This document shows, in pieces, positions 26,521 through 34,265 of a DNA stretch of 64,000 nucleotides (positions are counted from its first letter, which is position 1; each line of letters starts with the position of its first letter). The notes below the pieces were generated by a model. That model saw only the letters and a list, made by a program, of their open reading frames with translations. It did no database searches and had not been told where the DNA came from. This stretch comes from Pseudomonas sp. BN102 (GTDB lineage: Bacteria; Pseudomonadota; Gammaproteobacteria; Pseudomonadales; Pseudomonadaceae). Position numbers and translations under genes: made by a program. The DNA is taken from positions 48,999 through 112,998 of the forward strand of contig NZ_SSON01000040.1 of NCBI RefSeq assembly GCF_029871245.1. The letters run 5' to 3'.

Positions 26521-27639
26521 ATGCCTATTAAAAAATGCCTGCTGGCTCTGGCTATTGGTGGAGTCCTCTCGGCATCGACAGTGTTGGTGCCTGATTACAT
26601 TTCGGTTGGTTCGTACGCGTTTGCCAGGGATGGCAGCAGTGGTGGAGGAGGCCACGGTGGTGACGGTGGAGACGGTGGCGGTCACGGTGGCGATGGTCAC
26701 GGCGGTGACGGCGGCGGTCGCGGTGGCGATGGTCACGGCGGTGACGGCGGTGACGGCGGCGGTCACGATGGCGATGGTCACGGCGGTGACGGCGGTGGTC
26801 ACGATGGCGACAGTGGCGGTCACGATGGCGACCATGGTGAGGCAGGCCATGCCGGTGACGGTCATGGAGGCAAGGGACACGGCGACGCTGACGCGGACCA
26901 TGGCGGTCTTGCCGGGGACAAAGGCATGGGCAAAGACCATGACAACGACCATGACGGAGACCATGACAAAGTCGGCGGCAACCGGGGTCCTGGCAATGCC
27001 CATGACGATGATGCAGGCGATCGCGACGACGCGGACGGCATGGCCGATGCTGCAGATGCTGCAGATGCAGCCAGGGATGCTGACAAGGATGCGGCGGATG
27101 CAGACAGAGACGCCGCCAAGGGTGCGGCAGATGCGGCCAGAGACGCCGCCAGGGATGCGGCAGATGCTGCACGAGATGCCGCTAGAGACGCTGCAGATGC
27201 TGCCCGTGATGCGGCCAGAGACGCTGACAAGGACGGCGCAGATGCAGCCAGAGACGCGGCTAGAGAAGCCGCAGATGGTGCCAGAGAGGCGGCCAGGGAG
27301 GCTGCAGATGCTGCCCGAGATGCTGCCAAGAACGAGGCAGATGCTGCCAGGGAGGCTGATAAAGATGCCGCAGATGCTGCCAGAGAGGCAGCCAGAGAGG
27401 CCGCAGAGCTAGCCAAAGAGGCTGCTGGCAAGGCTGAAGATGCTGCCAGAGAGGCGGCTGAAGAGGCCGCAGACGCTGCCAGGGAAGCTGCCGAAGACGC
27501 CGCAGATGCCGCTAGAGAGGCTGCGGAAGACGCCAATGAAGCCCCTGACGCGCCGGACGTCGATGTCGTCGAGGCAGAGCCTGAACCCAATAACGTACCC
27601 GACGCACCGGATGTCGATATGGTCGAGGTACAGCACTAA
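26521..27639 (+). CDS. Exported low-complexity protein: Gly/His/Asp-rich then Ala/Arg/Asp heptad-like repeats
   Basis: 372 residues, with a GGAGG-type site before ATG 26521. A signal peptide-like start (residues 1-36, ending near SYAFA) precedes two repetitive zones. Residues 38-140 are almost only Gly, Asp and His in units such as GGDGHGGDGG, resembling loose RTX-like or metal-chelating repeats. Residues 170-340 repeat AADAARDA or AADAAREA with 7/11-residue spacing, predicting a long amphipathic or single alpha-helix similar in style to LEA group 3 proteins. The Arg partner acid drifts from Asp to Glu along the repeat. The tail repeats NAPDAPDVD-like units (EAPDAPDVDVV, NVPDAPDVDMV). No enzymatic motif. 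No operon partner. A stress, desiccation or metal-binding role is only a guess. Confidence 0.75.
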   Translation: MPIKKCLLALAIGGVLSASTVLVPDYISVGSYAFARDGSSGGGGHGGDGGDGGGHGGDGHGGDGGGRGGDGHGGDGGDGGGHDGDGHGGDGGGHDGDSGGHDGDHGEAGHAGDGHGGKGHGDADADHGGLAGDKGMGKDHDNDHDGDHDKVGGNRGPGNAHDDDAGDRDDADGMADAADAADAARDADKDAADADRDAAKGAADAARDAARDAADAARDAARDAADAARDAARDADKDGADAARDAAREAADGAREAAREAADAARDAAKNEADAAREADKDAADAAREAAREAAELAKEAAGKAEDAAREAAEEAADAAREAAEDAADAAREAAEDANEAPDAPDVDVVEAEPEPNNVPDAPDVDMVEVQH

Positions 27640-27837
27640 AGCTGCGGGTTCCGAAAGGAACACGCGGGCATATCGGTAAAGCGTCCCGGGAGCTCCAGGG
27701 ACGTATCAGAGGGAGTCGCTGGGCCTGAAGTGTCACGGGGCCTGCGGCTCCTTCTCGCATCTGGGCCATTGGCCAGGTTCCCTGCTCGACGGCAAGCGCG
27801 TTCGACCAGATCGAGGGCGAGCCTGACTGTGCTCGAC

Positions 27838-28599
27838 TCAGCGCATGTTGACGCCACCGTCAACACTGATGACCTGGCCATTGATCCACTCGCCGTCACC
27901 CGACGCCAGGAACGCCACTGTGGCAGCAATGTCCGTCGGCTCGCCAAGGCGCGGACTGCGACCACGTTCGAACACTTCGGCCTTGAACTCCTCCGACGCC
28001 CGCGTGCGGATGGTTTCAGTCAGGATCAACCCTGGCGCGACCACGTTGGCGCGAATGCCCTGCTTCCCCCAGGCCGACGCGACGTGGCGCATCAGCGCAT
28101 GAATGCCGCTCTTGCTGATGCCGTAGCAGACTCGCTCCGGCTCCCCCATGAAAGCAGCTGCGGAACTGGTGTAGACAATTGCGCCACCACCGCGCTGCAG
28201 TAGCGCTGGTAGCGCGTGGCGGGTGCACAGCAGGTAGCCGCGCAGGTTGACTGCGATCGTACGGTCGAATATCTCGAGCGGCACATCGAGCACGGTGGTG
28301 TCGTGCATGATCGCGCCCATGTCGGCCGCGTTGGCGTGCATCAGGTCGATGCCGCCGAAAGTATCCTGCGCGACCGCCATCAGCGCGGCCACCGCGGCGT
28401 CGTCGCTGATGTCGCACTGCACTCCCCGCGCGCGTCCGCCTCCTGCCTGAATGCGCTGTGCAAGCGCGATTGCGCTATCGCCGTCGAGATCACCAATCAC
28501 AACCGCCGCGCCCTCCATGGCCAACCGCTCAGCGGTGGCGGCACCTATTCCCGAGCCGCCGCCAGCGATCACCGCGACCTTGTCGATCAACCTTTGCAT
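27838..28599 (-). CDS. SDR-family oxidoreductase
   Basis: 253 residues from ATG 28599, preceded by AAGGAGG. Classical short-chain dehydrogenase: cofactor loop AGGGSGIGAATAERLA (TGxxxGIG type, residues 12-27), an acidic residue after strand 2 (GDLDGD) favouring NAD, NAAD-type HANAADMG in place of NNAG, and the catalytic Ser-Tyr-Lys (TSSAAAF, then YGISKSG). The NAG motif is atypical (HANA). Last of a four-gene minus-strand run with a second SDR and two Dabb-like genes. Substrate unknown. Confidence 0.88.
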   Translation of the reverse strand: MQRLIDKVAVIAGGGSGIGAATAERLAMEGAAVVIGDLDGDSAIALAQRIQAGGGRARGVQCDISDDAAVAALMAVAQDTFGGIDLMHANAADMGAIMHDTTVLDVPLEIFDRTIAVNLRGYLLCTRHALPALLQRGGGAIVYTSSAAAFMGEPERVCYGISKSGIHALMRHVASAWGKQGIRANVVAPGLILTETIRTRASEEFKAEVFERGRSPRLGEPTDIAATVAFLASGDGEWINGQVISVDGGVNMR

Positions 28600-28628
28600 G
28601 GGTTCATCCCTCCTTCTACTGGTTCGGC

Positions 28629-29501
28629 TCATGCGCCGGCGGGTTCTATGCCCGGGTGCGCCCATGTCGGAATCGTCGGGGCCGGCAGCCTGTCACGGCC
28701 GTCCAGCGTATGGACCGGCAACTGCTGTGCCAGGGGAAAGTGCAGGCTGTGGGTGATCAGGCCAGTACGGTCGCGGGCCGGCAATTGGCACAACGCCAAC
28801 GCGGTCTCGACCAGATACTCAACGGGCTCGGTTGGGTAGTCGTCCGGGATGTAACGCCCACCGCCCGGGGTGCGGATCGCGGTGCTCGGCCCCACCGCAT
28901 TCACCGCGATATTGTCCGCCTCCAGCTCGGCCGCCAGCGCCTGGGTAAACCGGTTGATGGCGGCCTTGGCTGCGGCGTATACAGCGATACCCCCGAACCG
29001 TTCGAAGTCATGGTAAGGGCGCAGCGGCGGCAACGCGGTGACTGAGCCCAGGTTCAAGATCCAGCCGCCACCACGTGCCCGCATCAATGGGATTGCTGCC
29101 TGGCTGAGCACGAATGGCACCCGCAGGTAGTGATCGAGCGTGCGTTCGTACAGGGTCAGCGGCATCGTTTCGACGCTGCTGTACTCGGCGAATCCAGCGT
29201 TGTTGACCAGAATGTCCAGACCGCCGGCCGCAGCGGCGGCGCGTGCCACCAGACTGTCGCGCTCAGCCGGCAGCTCCAGGTCGGCGGTCAATGGGATCGC
29301 CCGGCCCCCGGCTTGCGTGATCAGCTCGACCGTCTCGGCCAAGCTGCCTGGCAGGCTGGACGTCTGCTGCAGACTGCGCGCACTGACGACCACTGTTGCA
29401 CCCTCTGCCGCGAAGCGCTGGGCGATGGCGCGGCCGATTCCACGGCTGGCCCCGGTGACAAGTGCGATCTTGCCGGCCAGTTTTTGCGATGCCTGAGTCA
29501 T
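28629..29501 (-). CDS. SDR-family oxidoreductase
   Basis: 290 residues, with AAGGAG before ATG 29501. Cofactor loop TGASRGIGRAIAQRFA (residues 16-31), with VSARS after strand 2 suggesting NADPH; NNAGFAEYSS; and the active-site YAAAKAAINRF. An insertion between the catalytic Ser (LNLGSVTALPPLRPYHDFERFGG) and Tyr is longer than in minimal SDRs, and the C-terminus extends about 30 residues past the usual end. It lies between the other SDR and the Dabb-like genes, so they probably act in one catabolic route. Confidence 0.87.
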   Translation of the reverse strand: MTQASQKLAGKIALVTGASRGIGRAIAQRFAAEGATVVVSARSLQQTSSLPGSLAETVELITQAGGRAIPLTADLELPAERDSLVARAAAAAGGLDILVNNAGFAEYSSVETMPLTLYERTLDHYLRVPFVLSQAAIPLMRARGGGWILNLGSVTALPPLRPYHDFERFGGIAVYAAAKAAINRFTQALAAELEADNIAVNAVGPSTAIRTPGGGRYIPDDYPTEPVEYLVETALALCQLPARDRTGLITHSLHFPLAQQLPVHTLDGRDRLPAPTIPTWAHPGIEPAGA

Positions 29502-29510
29502 GGGAACTCC

Positions 29511-30158
29511 TTACTTGCTAGAAGGGAGGCGGGAAAGGGGATGGGTCAGGATGCTCGTTGCAAGCGGGCAGAAAGCATGAGAAAGCGCCTCCACCGTCCA
29601 CTCGGGAAATTCAGGATCGAACCACCGATCTACCCAACCCCAGTGAAATGGATGGGCCAGATACTCACCCTGGAGATCATCGACACTGGCGAACTCCTGC
29701 TGCCAGACGTGCGTCCAGCCACTGCTCGAGGAGACTCGACTCAGTTGCCAGTTGCGGATGCCCGCCATGTACGCCGGCATGCGCAGCAGATCACGCTCCA
29801 GCGACGCGACATGAGCGGGGGCTTGATCTTTGCGCACGCGAAACAACAAGGTGCGCCAGATTCCGCCCTGCAGCCCAACGGCGCGCCGACCACCGCCCAG
29901 CCGCTCGTAGGCCACTCGATCCACGCGCGAAACGCCCGGCAGCTGCGCCAGGCTGGTCGCGGTGCCGGCCTGGAATGCATTGCTTGCGAAACACAGATCC
30001 AGGGTGAAATCGCCGGCCCCCCAACTGCCTTCGAGATTGCGGCCAAGGCTGAAGTGCTTGAGGCCAGCCAAGCCTTGAACCCGGCGCTGCAGTTCGTCTG
30101 CGACCTCGCCTGGCCCAGCATCCGGATCGAGATAGAGCTGTGCAGTTTCATGCCACAT
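29511..30158 (-). CDS. Dabb/EthD-like ferredoxin-fold protein, two-domain
   Basis: 215 residues from ATG 30158, which overlaps the end of the upstream gene and has GGAGG upstream; longer readings run through that gene in another frame. The sequence appears to hold two alpha/beta-barrel repeats: QLYLDPDAGPGEVADELQRRV with GDFTLDLCFAS, then GIWRTLLFRVRKDQAPAHVASLERDLLRMPAYMAGIRNWQLSRV ending in WQQEFASVDDLQGEYLAHPFHWG. The latter (RVxxxxxxxxxxxxExxLLxxPxYxxGIRNW) is typical of Dabb proteins. Such small domains act as cyclases, monooxygenases or unknown catabolic helpers. Function not assigned. Confidence 0.7.
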   Translation of the reverse strand: MWHETAQLYLDPDAGPGEVADELQRRVQGLAGLKHFSLGRNLEGSWGAGDFTLDLCFASNAFQAGTATSLAQLPGVSRVDRVAYERLGGGRRAVGLQGGIWRTLLFRVRKDQAPAHVASLERDLLRMPAYMAGIRNWQLSRVSSSSGWTHVWQQEFASVDDLQGEYLAHPFHWGWVDRWFDPEFPEWTVEALSHAFCPLATSILTHPLSRLPSSK

Positions 30159-30492
30159 CTTCCTGCACCTCCAGCGAAGGCAGAGGTTGGTCGGCGCTGC
30201 CCAGCACATGCCGAGCGCGGTGCTCGCACACCTTGTCCACAAAGCCCCAGAACTCCAACACTTCGGTCCCGGCGCTGATGCGCATACCGTAATAGCCCCA
30301 CACATCGGGCACCTGCCACAGCAACCAGAGCCTGTTGTGCTCACCTGGAATGGCAACCGGTGGCGATACCCAGCGCTGCAACAAAGTCAGCCCGCGCGCG
30401 GCTGTTTGCGGCATATAGCGCTCGTCCAGCAAAGCCAATACGGTGGGAATTTGTTTGGGGTCCAGAAGGATTTCATCCAGTATCTGGATCAT
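30148..30492 (-). CDS. Small Dabb/NIPSNAP-like protein
   Basis: 114 residues. The pattern DEILLDPKQIPTVLALLDERYMPQTAARGLTLLQRW followed by LWLLWQVPDVWGYYGMRISAG resembles one ferredoxin-like barrel domain. It is the first gene of the minus-strand run and overlaps the next gene by 11 bases. The divergent AraC regulator 225 bases away probably controls it. The biochemical role is unknown; with two SDRs it suggests breakdown of an alicyclic or aromatic alcohol or ketone. Confidence 0.65.
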   Translation of the reverse strand: MIQILDEILLDPKQIPTVLALLDERYMPQTAARGLTLLQRWVSPPVAIPGEHNRLWLLWQVPDVWGYYGMRISAGTEVLEFWGFVDKVCEHRARHVLGSADQPLPSLEVQEDVA

Positions 30493-30716
30493 GGCTTGCC
30501 CGCCCTCTCATCAGGTGACAGGCTGGTGCGACTCGGCAATCGGATGACGGCAATAATCACGTTATGAATGCTCCACTGATGCGCCCGGATTCGCCGCGAC
30601 TTGAGCATTAGCCCAAGCGTGTTGACTTGCCTTCATTGGGCCATAGCTGCTGTGGATGCACCGTCACCGAATCGATCACTGACCACTACCGTCGCAATCA
30701 ACAGGCGAGTTTCATG

Positions 30717-31718
30717 ATGGCCTCCCGATCAGCTCATGCCGTTCGCATTCCCCACGGGCTGGACGCTCGACTACTGGAGGAGTTGCAGCGCCACAGCCTG
30801 CTGCCCCCAGGGCAAGACGGAGCGGCTGAGCAACTCTCGGCGGACAGCTTTGTGCGACTGTACCGACAGGCCATCGAGCAACTGGAGGCAAAGGTTGCGC
30901 AGGGTGAGGGCCAACCACCGATGCGCAAGAACGAAGTCGACCTGATGTGTCGCTGCCTGCTCAGCTGCGGCACCCTCGGCGAAGCCATCGTCTGTGCCGC
31001 AGAGTTCTGCGCCATGCTGCATCCCCGTGCCGGGAAGTTGAGCCTGGAAGTGCAGGGTCAGAACGCCACCTTTCACATGGACTCCTTGCGCCAGAAGCGC
31101 AGCTCGGCCGCCTGCCTGGTCGACCTGACCGGATTGTTCTGCTACCTGCAACTGTTCGCCTGGCTGATCGGGCATGCGCTACGTCCGTCCAACGTGTTCC
31201 TGGCCCACCCGGAGCGCAAGGACGCCATGCCCTTCCTCGGCCTGTTCGACGCCCCGGTATCCGTCGGCAAGCAGACCTATGGCTTCAACTTCAACAGCGA
31301 ACTGCTGACACGCCAGGTGATACGCAAACCAGCCGAGCTGGCCTCGTTCCTGGTGGATTTTCCTTTCCGCCTGATAGGCGCGCCGCCGAGCGTGGTTTCG
31401 GTCACGCAACAGGTACGGGGCTTTCTCGACGCCGCCATCGCCCATGAACTCGAGGTACCGGCACTCGGCGCGATAGCCGCCGCCTTGGGCACCAGCGAGC
31501 CGACCTTGCGCCGGCGTTTGGCAGCCGAAGGGTCCAGCTACCAGTTGCTGCGCCGACTCTGCCTGTGCGAGTCGGCGCAACGCTGCTTGCGCGACACCGA
31601 CTGGACGATTGGCCGTATCGCCGGCCATCTGGGTTTCAGCAGCGAGGCGGCATTTCGGCGCGCCTTTCTAAACTGGACAGGGCATGCGCCCAGTCGCTAT
31701 CGCAGCAAAGGCGACTGA
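30717..31718 (+). CDS. AraC-family transcriptional regulator
   Basis: 333 residues from ATG 30717 (ATG 30714 also possible). An N-terminal arabinose-binding-like domain of the OruR/ArgR type has a middle segment FGLFDAPVSVGKQTYGFNFNSELLTRQV. It is followed by two C-terminal helix-turn-helices: LGAIAAALGTSEPTLRRRLAAEGSSYQLLRR, and DWTIGRIAGHLGFSSEAAFRRAFLNWTGHAPSRYR. Divergent from the SDR/Dabb cluster, which it probably activates in response to that pathway's substrate. Confidence 0.9.
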   Translation: MASRSAHAVRIPHGLDARLLEELQRHSLLPPGQDGAAEQLSADSFVRLYRQAIEQLEAKVAQGEGQPPMRKNEVDLMCRCLLSCGTLGEAIVCAAEFCAMLHPRAGKLSLEVQGQNATFHMDSLRQKRSSAACLVDLTGLFCYLQLFAWLIGHALRPSNVFLAHPERKDAMPFLGLFDAPVSVGKQTYGFNFNSELLTRQVIRKPAELASFLVDFPFRLIGAPPSVVSVTQQVRGFLDAAIAHELEVPALGAIAAALGTSEPTLRRRLAAEGSSYQLLRRLCLCESAQRCLRDTDWTIGRIAGHLGFSSEAAFRRAFLNWTGHAPSRYRSKGD

Positions 31719-31767
31719 CCCGACATCCCCCCGAGCGCATTCAGCACGAAATCTCTCCGGTGCGCGG

Positions 31768-31783
31768 TGGCACATCAATTGCT
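31768..31783 (+). promoter_or_regulatory. Sigma-54 promoter of nasST
   Basis: TGGCACATCAATTGCT has GG (31769-31770) and GC (31781-31782) separated by ten bases, the canonical -24/-12 element, with near-consensus flanks. Transcription would start around 31794, shortly before the leader hairpins. Sigma-54 with NtrC is the normal nitrogen-limitation input to nitrate assimilation genes in Pseudomonas. Confidence 0.75.
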
Positions 31784-31804
31784 GACACCGGCATCCAGAG
31801 CTAG

Positions 31805-31884
31805 CTCCAACGGCGGAGTCAGTTCACAGACGATGGCGTCGTTCCCGGTCACCAACCCCATGGTGACTGGGGCGGCGCCTTTTT
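31805..31884 (+). promoter_or_regulatory. NasT-type leader with terminator upstream of nasS
   Basis: Hairpin 1 is CTCC/GGAG (31805-31808, 31815-31818) enclosing the six-base loop AACGGC. Hairpin 2 is weaker: GAC/GTC around GATGGC (31829-31840). An intrinsic terminator follows, with its 5' arm at 31835-31854, loop ACCCCA, and 3' arm at 31861-31879 (19 pairs including G-U, one bulge), then five T at 31880-31884. The 3' arm of hairpin 2 lies inside the terminator's 5' arm, so the two cannot form together. This is the ANTAR antitermination layout and suggests that nasST controls itself. Confidence 0.65.
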
Positions 31885-31907
31885 CGTTCAGTGGTGGGAC
31901 TAACGAC

Positions 31908-33122
31908 ATGACCGACAAGAGTTGCACTCGTAACGACAACCTCGCCTGGGTCGCGGGCAGCGATGCCCCGGAAAAGCGCACAGTGAACCTGGGCTTCATA
32001 GCCCTTTCCGATGCCGCCTCGTTGATCGTCGCGGCCACCCAGGGTTTCGCCCAGCCCTATGGCCTGACTCTGAACCTCAAACGACAGACCTCCTGGGCGG
32101 CCCTGCGCGACAAGTTATTGAGCGGTGAACTGGATGCCGCGCACTCGCTCTACGGACAGGTCTACGGCATCCATCTGGGCCTGGGCAGCGCGCCTACCGC
32201 GATGGCGATCCTCATGGGGCTTTGCCAGAACGGCCAGGCCATCAACCTGTCCGAGCAGCTCCGCCGGGCTGGCGTGACCCGTGCGGAAGAATTGGCCACC
32301 CATGTGCGCCAGCATGGAGCAAGACTGACCTTCGCCCAGACCTTCCCCACCGGCACCCATGCCATGTGGCTTTACTACTGGCTGGCGGCCCATGGCATTA
32401 ACCCCCTGGAGGATGTGAACACCGTGGTGGTGCCGCCCGCGCAAATGGTCCAGCACCTGCGAGCCGGGCGCATCGACGGGTTTTGCGCCGGCGGCCCCTG
32501 GGGCGCGCTGGCCGTGGATGAGAAGGAAGGATTCACCCTGGCCACCAGCCAGATGATCTGGCCCGATCATCCCGAGAAGGTGCTGGGCTGCACCCGAACC
32601 TTCGTGGAGCAATACCCCAACACGGCCCGTGCCCTGACCATGGCCGTGCTGGAGGCCAGCCGCTTTATCGATGCCAACGACGAGAACAAGCGCAGCACCG
32701 CCCAACTGATCTGCGGAAGCGAGTACCTCGATGCACCGCTTTCGGTCATCCAGCCGCGCTTTCTCGGACACTATGAAGACGGCCTCGGTCACGCATGGCG
32801 CGATGCTCACCCCTTGCGCTTCTTCGCCGACGGCCAAGCCACCATGCCCTGGCTCTCCGACGGCATCTGGTTCATGACCCAGTTCCGCCGCTGGGGGCTG
32901 CTCCGGGAAAATCCCGACTACCTTGGCGTGGCCAGGCAGATTCACCAGCTTGCGCTCTATCGAGAAGCCGCCGAGGCGCTCGGCATTGCTGTGCCTGACC
33001 AGGCCATGCGCAGCTCCACATTGGTCGATGGGCGCATCTGGGATGGCAGCGATCCAGCGGGCTACGCCGACAGCTTCGCCATTCACGCTCGTCATTCCCC
33101 GTCCGCATCCCTGCCCCTCTGA
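31908..33122 (+). CDS. nasS: NasS nitrate/nitrite sensor, NrtA-like without signal peptide
   Basis: 404 residues from ATG 31908, the first start after the leader terminator. It is a NrtA/CmpA-family binding protein: VNLGFIALSDAASLIVAATQGFAQPYGL, QTFPTGTHAMWLYYWLAAHGINP, GAWGALA-like FCAGGPWGALAV, and CTRTFVEQYPNTARALTMAVLEASRFI. Unlike the NrtA encoded downstream, it has no Tat or Sec signal, so it stays in the cytoplasm. NasS holds NasT inactive without nitrate and releases it when nitrate or nitrite binds. The adjacent nasT gene (20 bases downstream) confirms the pair. Confidence 0.92.
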   Translation: MTDKSCTRNDNLAWVAGSDAPEKRTVNLGFIALSDAASLIVAATQGFAQPYGLTLNLKRQTSWAALRDKLLSGELDAAHSLYGQVYGIHLGLGSAPTAMAILMGLCQNGQAINLSEQLRRAGVTRAEELATHVRQHGARLTFAQTFPTGTHAMWLYYWLAAHGINPLEDVNTVVVPPAQMVQHLRAGRIDGFCAGGPWGALAVDEKEGFTLATSQMIWPDHPEKVLGCTRTFVEQYPNTARALTMAVLEASRFIDANDENKRSTAQLICGSEYLDAPLSVIQPRFLGHYEDGLGHAWRDAHPLRFFADGQATMPWLSDGIWFMTQFRRWGLLRENPDYLGVARQIHQLALYREAAEALGIAVPDQAMRSSTLVDGRIWDGSDPAGYADSFAIHARHSPSASLPL

Positions 33123-33142
33123 CACCTGGAGATGAACGCACC

Positions 33143-33721
33143 ATGCTTCGTATTCTCCTGATCAACAACACCCCGAAAAAGGTGGGCCGCCTGAAGAATG
33201 CCTTGCTCGAATCGGGCTTCGACGTCATTGATGAAACCGGCCTGACTATTGATTTGCCTGAGCACATCGAGGCGACTCGCCCCGATGTGGTCTTGATCGA
33301 CACCGAATCCGCCGGCCGCGACATGATGGAACAGGTTGTCATGGTGAGCCGGAACCAGCCGCGCCCCATCGTGATGTTCACCGACGACCACGCCCCAGAC
33401 CTGATGCGCCAAGCGATCCAGGCCGGGGTCAGTGCCTACGTGGTCGAAGGTATCCACGCCGAGCGCCTGCGACCGATCCTGGACGTGGCCATGGCGCGCT
33501 TCGACAGTGACCAGGCCCTGCGTGCCCAATTGCTGGAACGCGATAACCAGTTGGCCGAACGTAAGCGGATCGAGCTCGCCAAGGGATTGCTGATGAAGTT
33601 GAGGACCTGTACCGAAGACGAGGCCTACACCCTGATGCGCCGGCAGGCCATGGGGCGGCAACAGAAGCTGATCCAGGTGGCCGAGCAGATCATCGCCACG
33701 CACGAGATGCTCGGGGTCTGA
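33143..33721 (+). CDS. nasT: NasT ANTAR-domain RNA-binding antiterminator
   Basis: 192 residues. An N-terminal pseudo-receiver domain (LRILLINNTPKKVGRLKNALLESGFDVIDE, with the aspartate in DVVLIDTESAG) is followed by a C-terminal ANTAR three-helix domain: QLAERKRIELAKGLLMKLRTCTEDEAYTLMRRQAMGRQQKLIQVAEQII. ANTAR domains bind tandem RNA hairpins with six-base loops and stop terminator formation. Three such leaders are visible in this window (upstream of nasS, nrtA and the porin). Control is by sequestration by NasS rather than by phosphorylation. Confidence 0.93.
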   Translation: MLRILLINNTPKKVGRLKNALLESGFDVIDETGLTIDLPEHIEATRPDVVLIDTESAGRDMMEQVVMVSRNQPRPIVMFTDDHAPDLMRQAIQAGVSAYVVEGIHAERLRPILDVAMARFDSDQALRAQLLERDNQLAERKRIELAKGLLMKLRTCTEDEAYTLMRRQAMGRQQKLIQVAEQIIATHEMLGV

Positions 33722-33752
33722 ACCATGGGGCGCACCATGCGCACCACCTCTA

Positions 33753-33917
33753 GGGGCGAATGAATTTGCCAAAGGTCCGTAGGTTGGCGCTGAGCGAAGC
33801 GAAGCCCAACACGGAGTGCGCAGCACTCCCGAGCTTATTGCCAGGGAAAGTTGGGCTTCGCAGGCTCAGCACCAACCTACGGGGCTGCTGCGCAGCCCTT
33901 GGCGAATGAATTCGCCC
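33753..33917. repeat. Nested inverted repeat, Pseudomonas-type intergenic element
   Basis: An inner pair, GTAGGTTGGCGCTGAGCGAA-type (left arm 33778-33810) and its complement (right arm 33850-33881), is enclosed by outer arms carrying GGCGAATGAATT (33753-33775 and 33896-33917). A second copy of the inner pair lies at 37348-37436, so the two copies flank the nrt operon. Confidence 0.75.
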
Positions 33918-34108
33918 TTACAAGGCAAGGTGCAGCTCCGGGCAGCGGGCGAACCAAAACCGCTCAGGCCGCACCTCCTTCGCACGCATATGGCTCAACC
34001 CGCCGGCGAGTACTTCTGTCTCGCCAATCAAGCAAGTTGCTGATTTATAGGGAAAACCCATTCTGCCGAAGCCTGCCCACAGCCAGAACTCGAGCCTACC
34101 GCGCAAGC

Positions 34109-34124
34109 TGGCAAGGCCTTTGCA
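34109..34124 (+). promoter_or_regulatory. Sigma-54 promoter of nrtABD
   Basis: TGGCAAGGCCTTTGCA has GG (34110-34111) and GC (34122-34123) ten bases apart. Transcription should begin near 34135, just before the leader hairpins. The position relative to the leader matches the other two sigma-54 sites in this cluster. Confidence 0.75.
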
Positions 34125-34150
34125 GATCCCTCAGCAGATTCCAGCGTAGC

Positions 34151-34243
34151 GCGCCAACGGCGGTGGGCCGCGGATCACGGACAACGGCGTCCGTCAGAGC
34201 TCCTTCCCCTATCGGGAGCTCTGGCGCACGCCGTTTTTGTTTT
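34151..34243 (+). promoter_or_regulatory. NasT-type leader with terminator upstream of nrtA
   Basis: Hairpin 1 has loop AACGGC at 34156-34161 on a short GCC/GGT-type stem. Hairpin 2 is a perfect six-pair stem ACGGAC/GTCCGT (34177-34182, 34189-34194) around loop AACGGC. The terminator has outer stem ACGGCGT/ACGCCGT (34184-34190, 34228-34234), inner stem CAGAGCTCC/GGGAGCTCTG (34195-34203, 34214-34223), then TTTTTGTTTT. The terminator's 5' arm overlaps hairpin 2, so they are mutually exclusive. Adenine 1 and guanine 4 of each loop fit the ANTAR target rule. Confidence 0.8.
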
Positions 34244-34265
34244 GCCCTCCAACCAGGACAACACC

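Noticed and set aside
26640..26900. Regular short repeats that might look like a CRISPR array
   Set aside because: There is no repeat-spacer alternation; the periodicity is codon repeats encoding Gly-Gly-Asp-Gly-His.
26862..27590. Minus-strand Ala/Ser-rich open frame in the repeat gene
   Set aside because: It is the mirror of the GCN-GAY repeats; no start site and no signal peptide, unlike the plus-strand reading.
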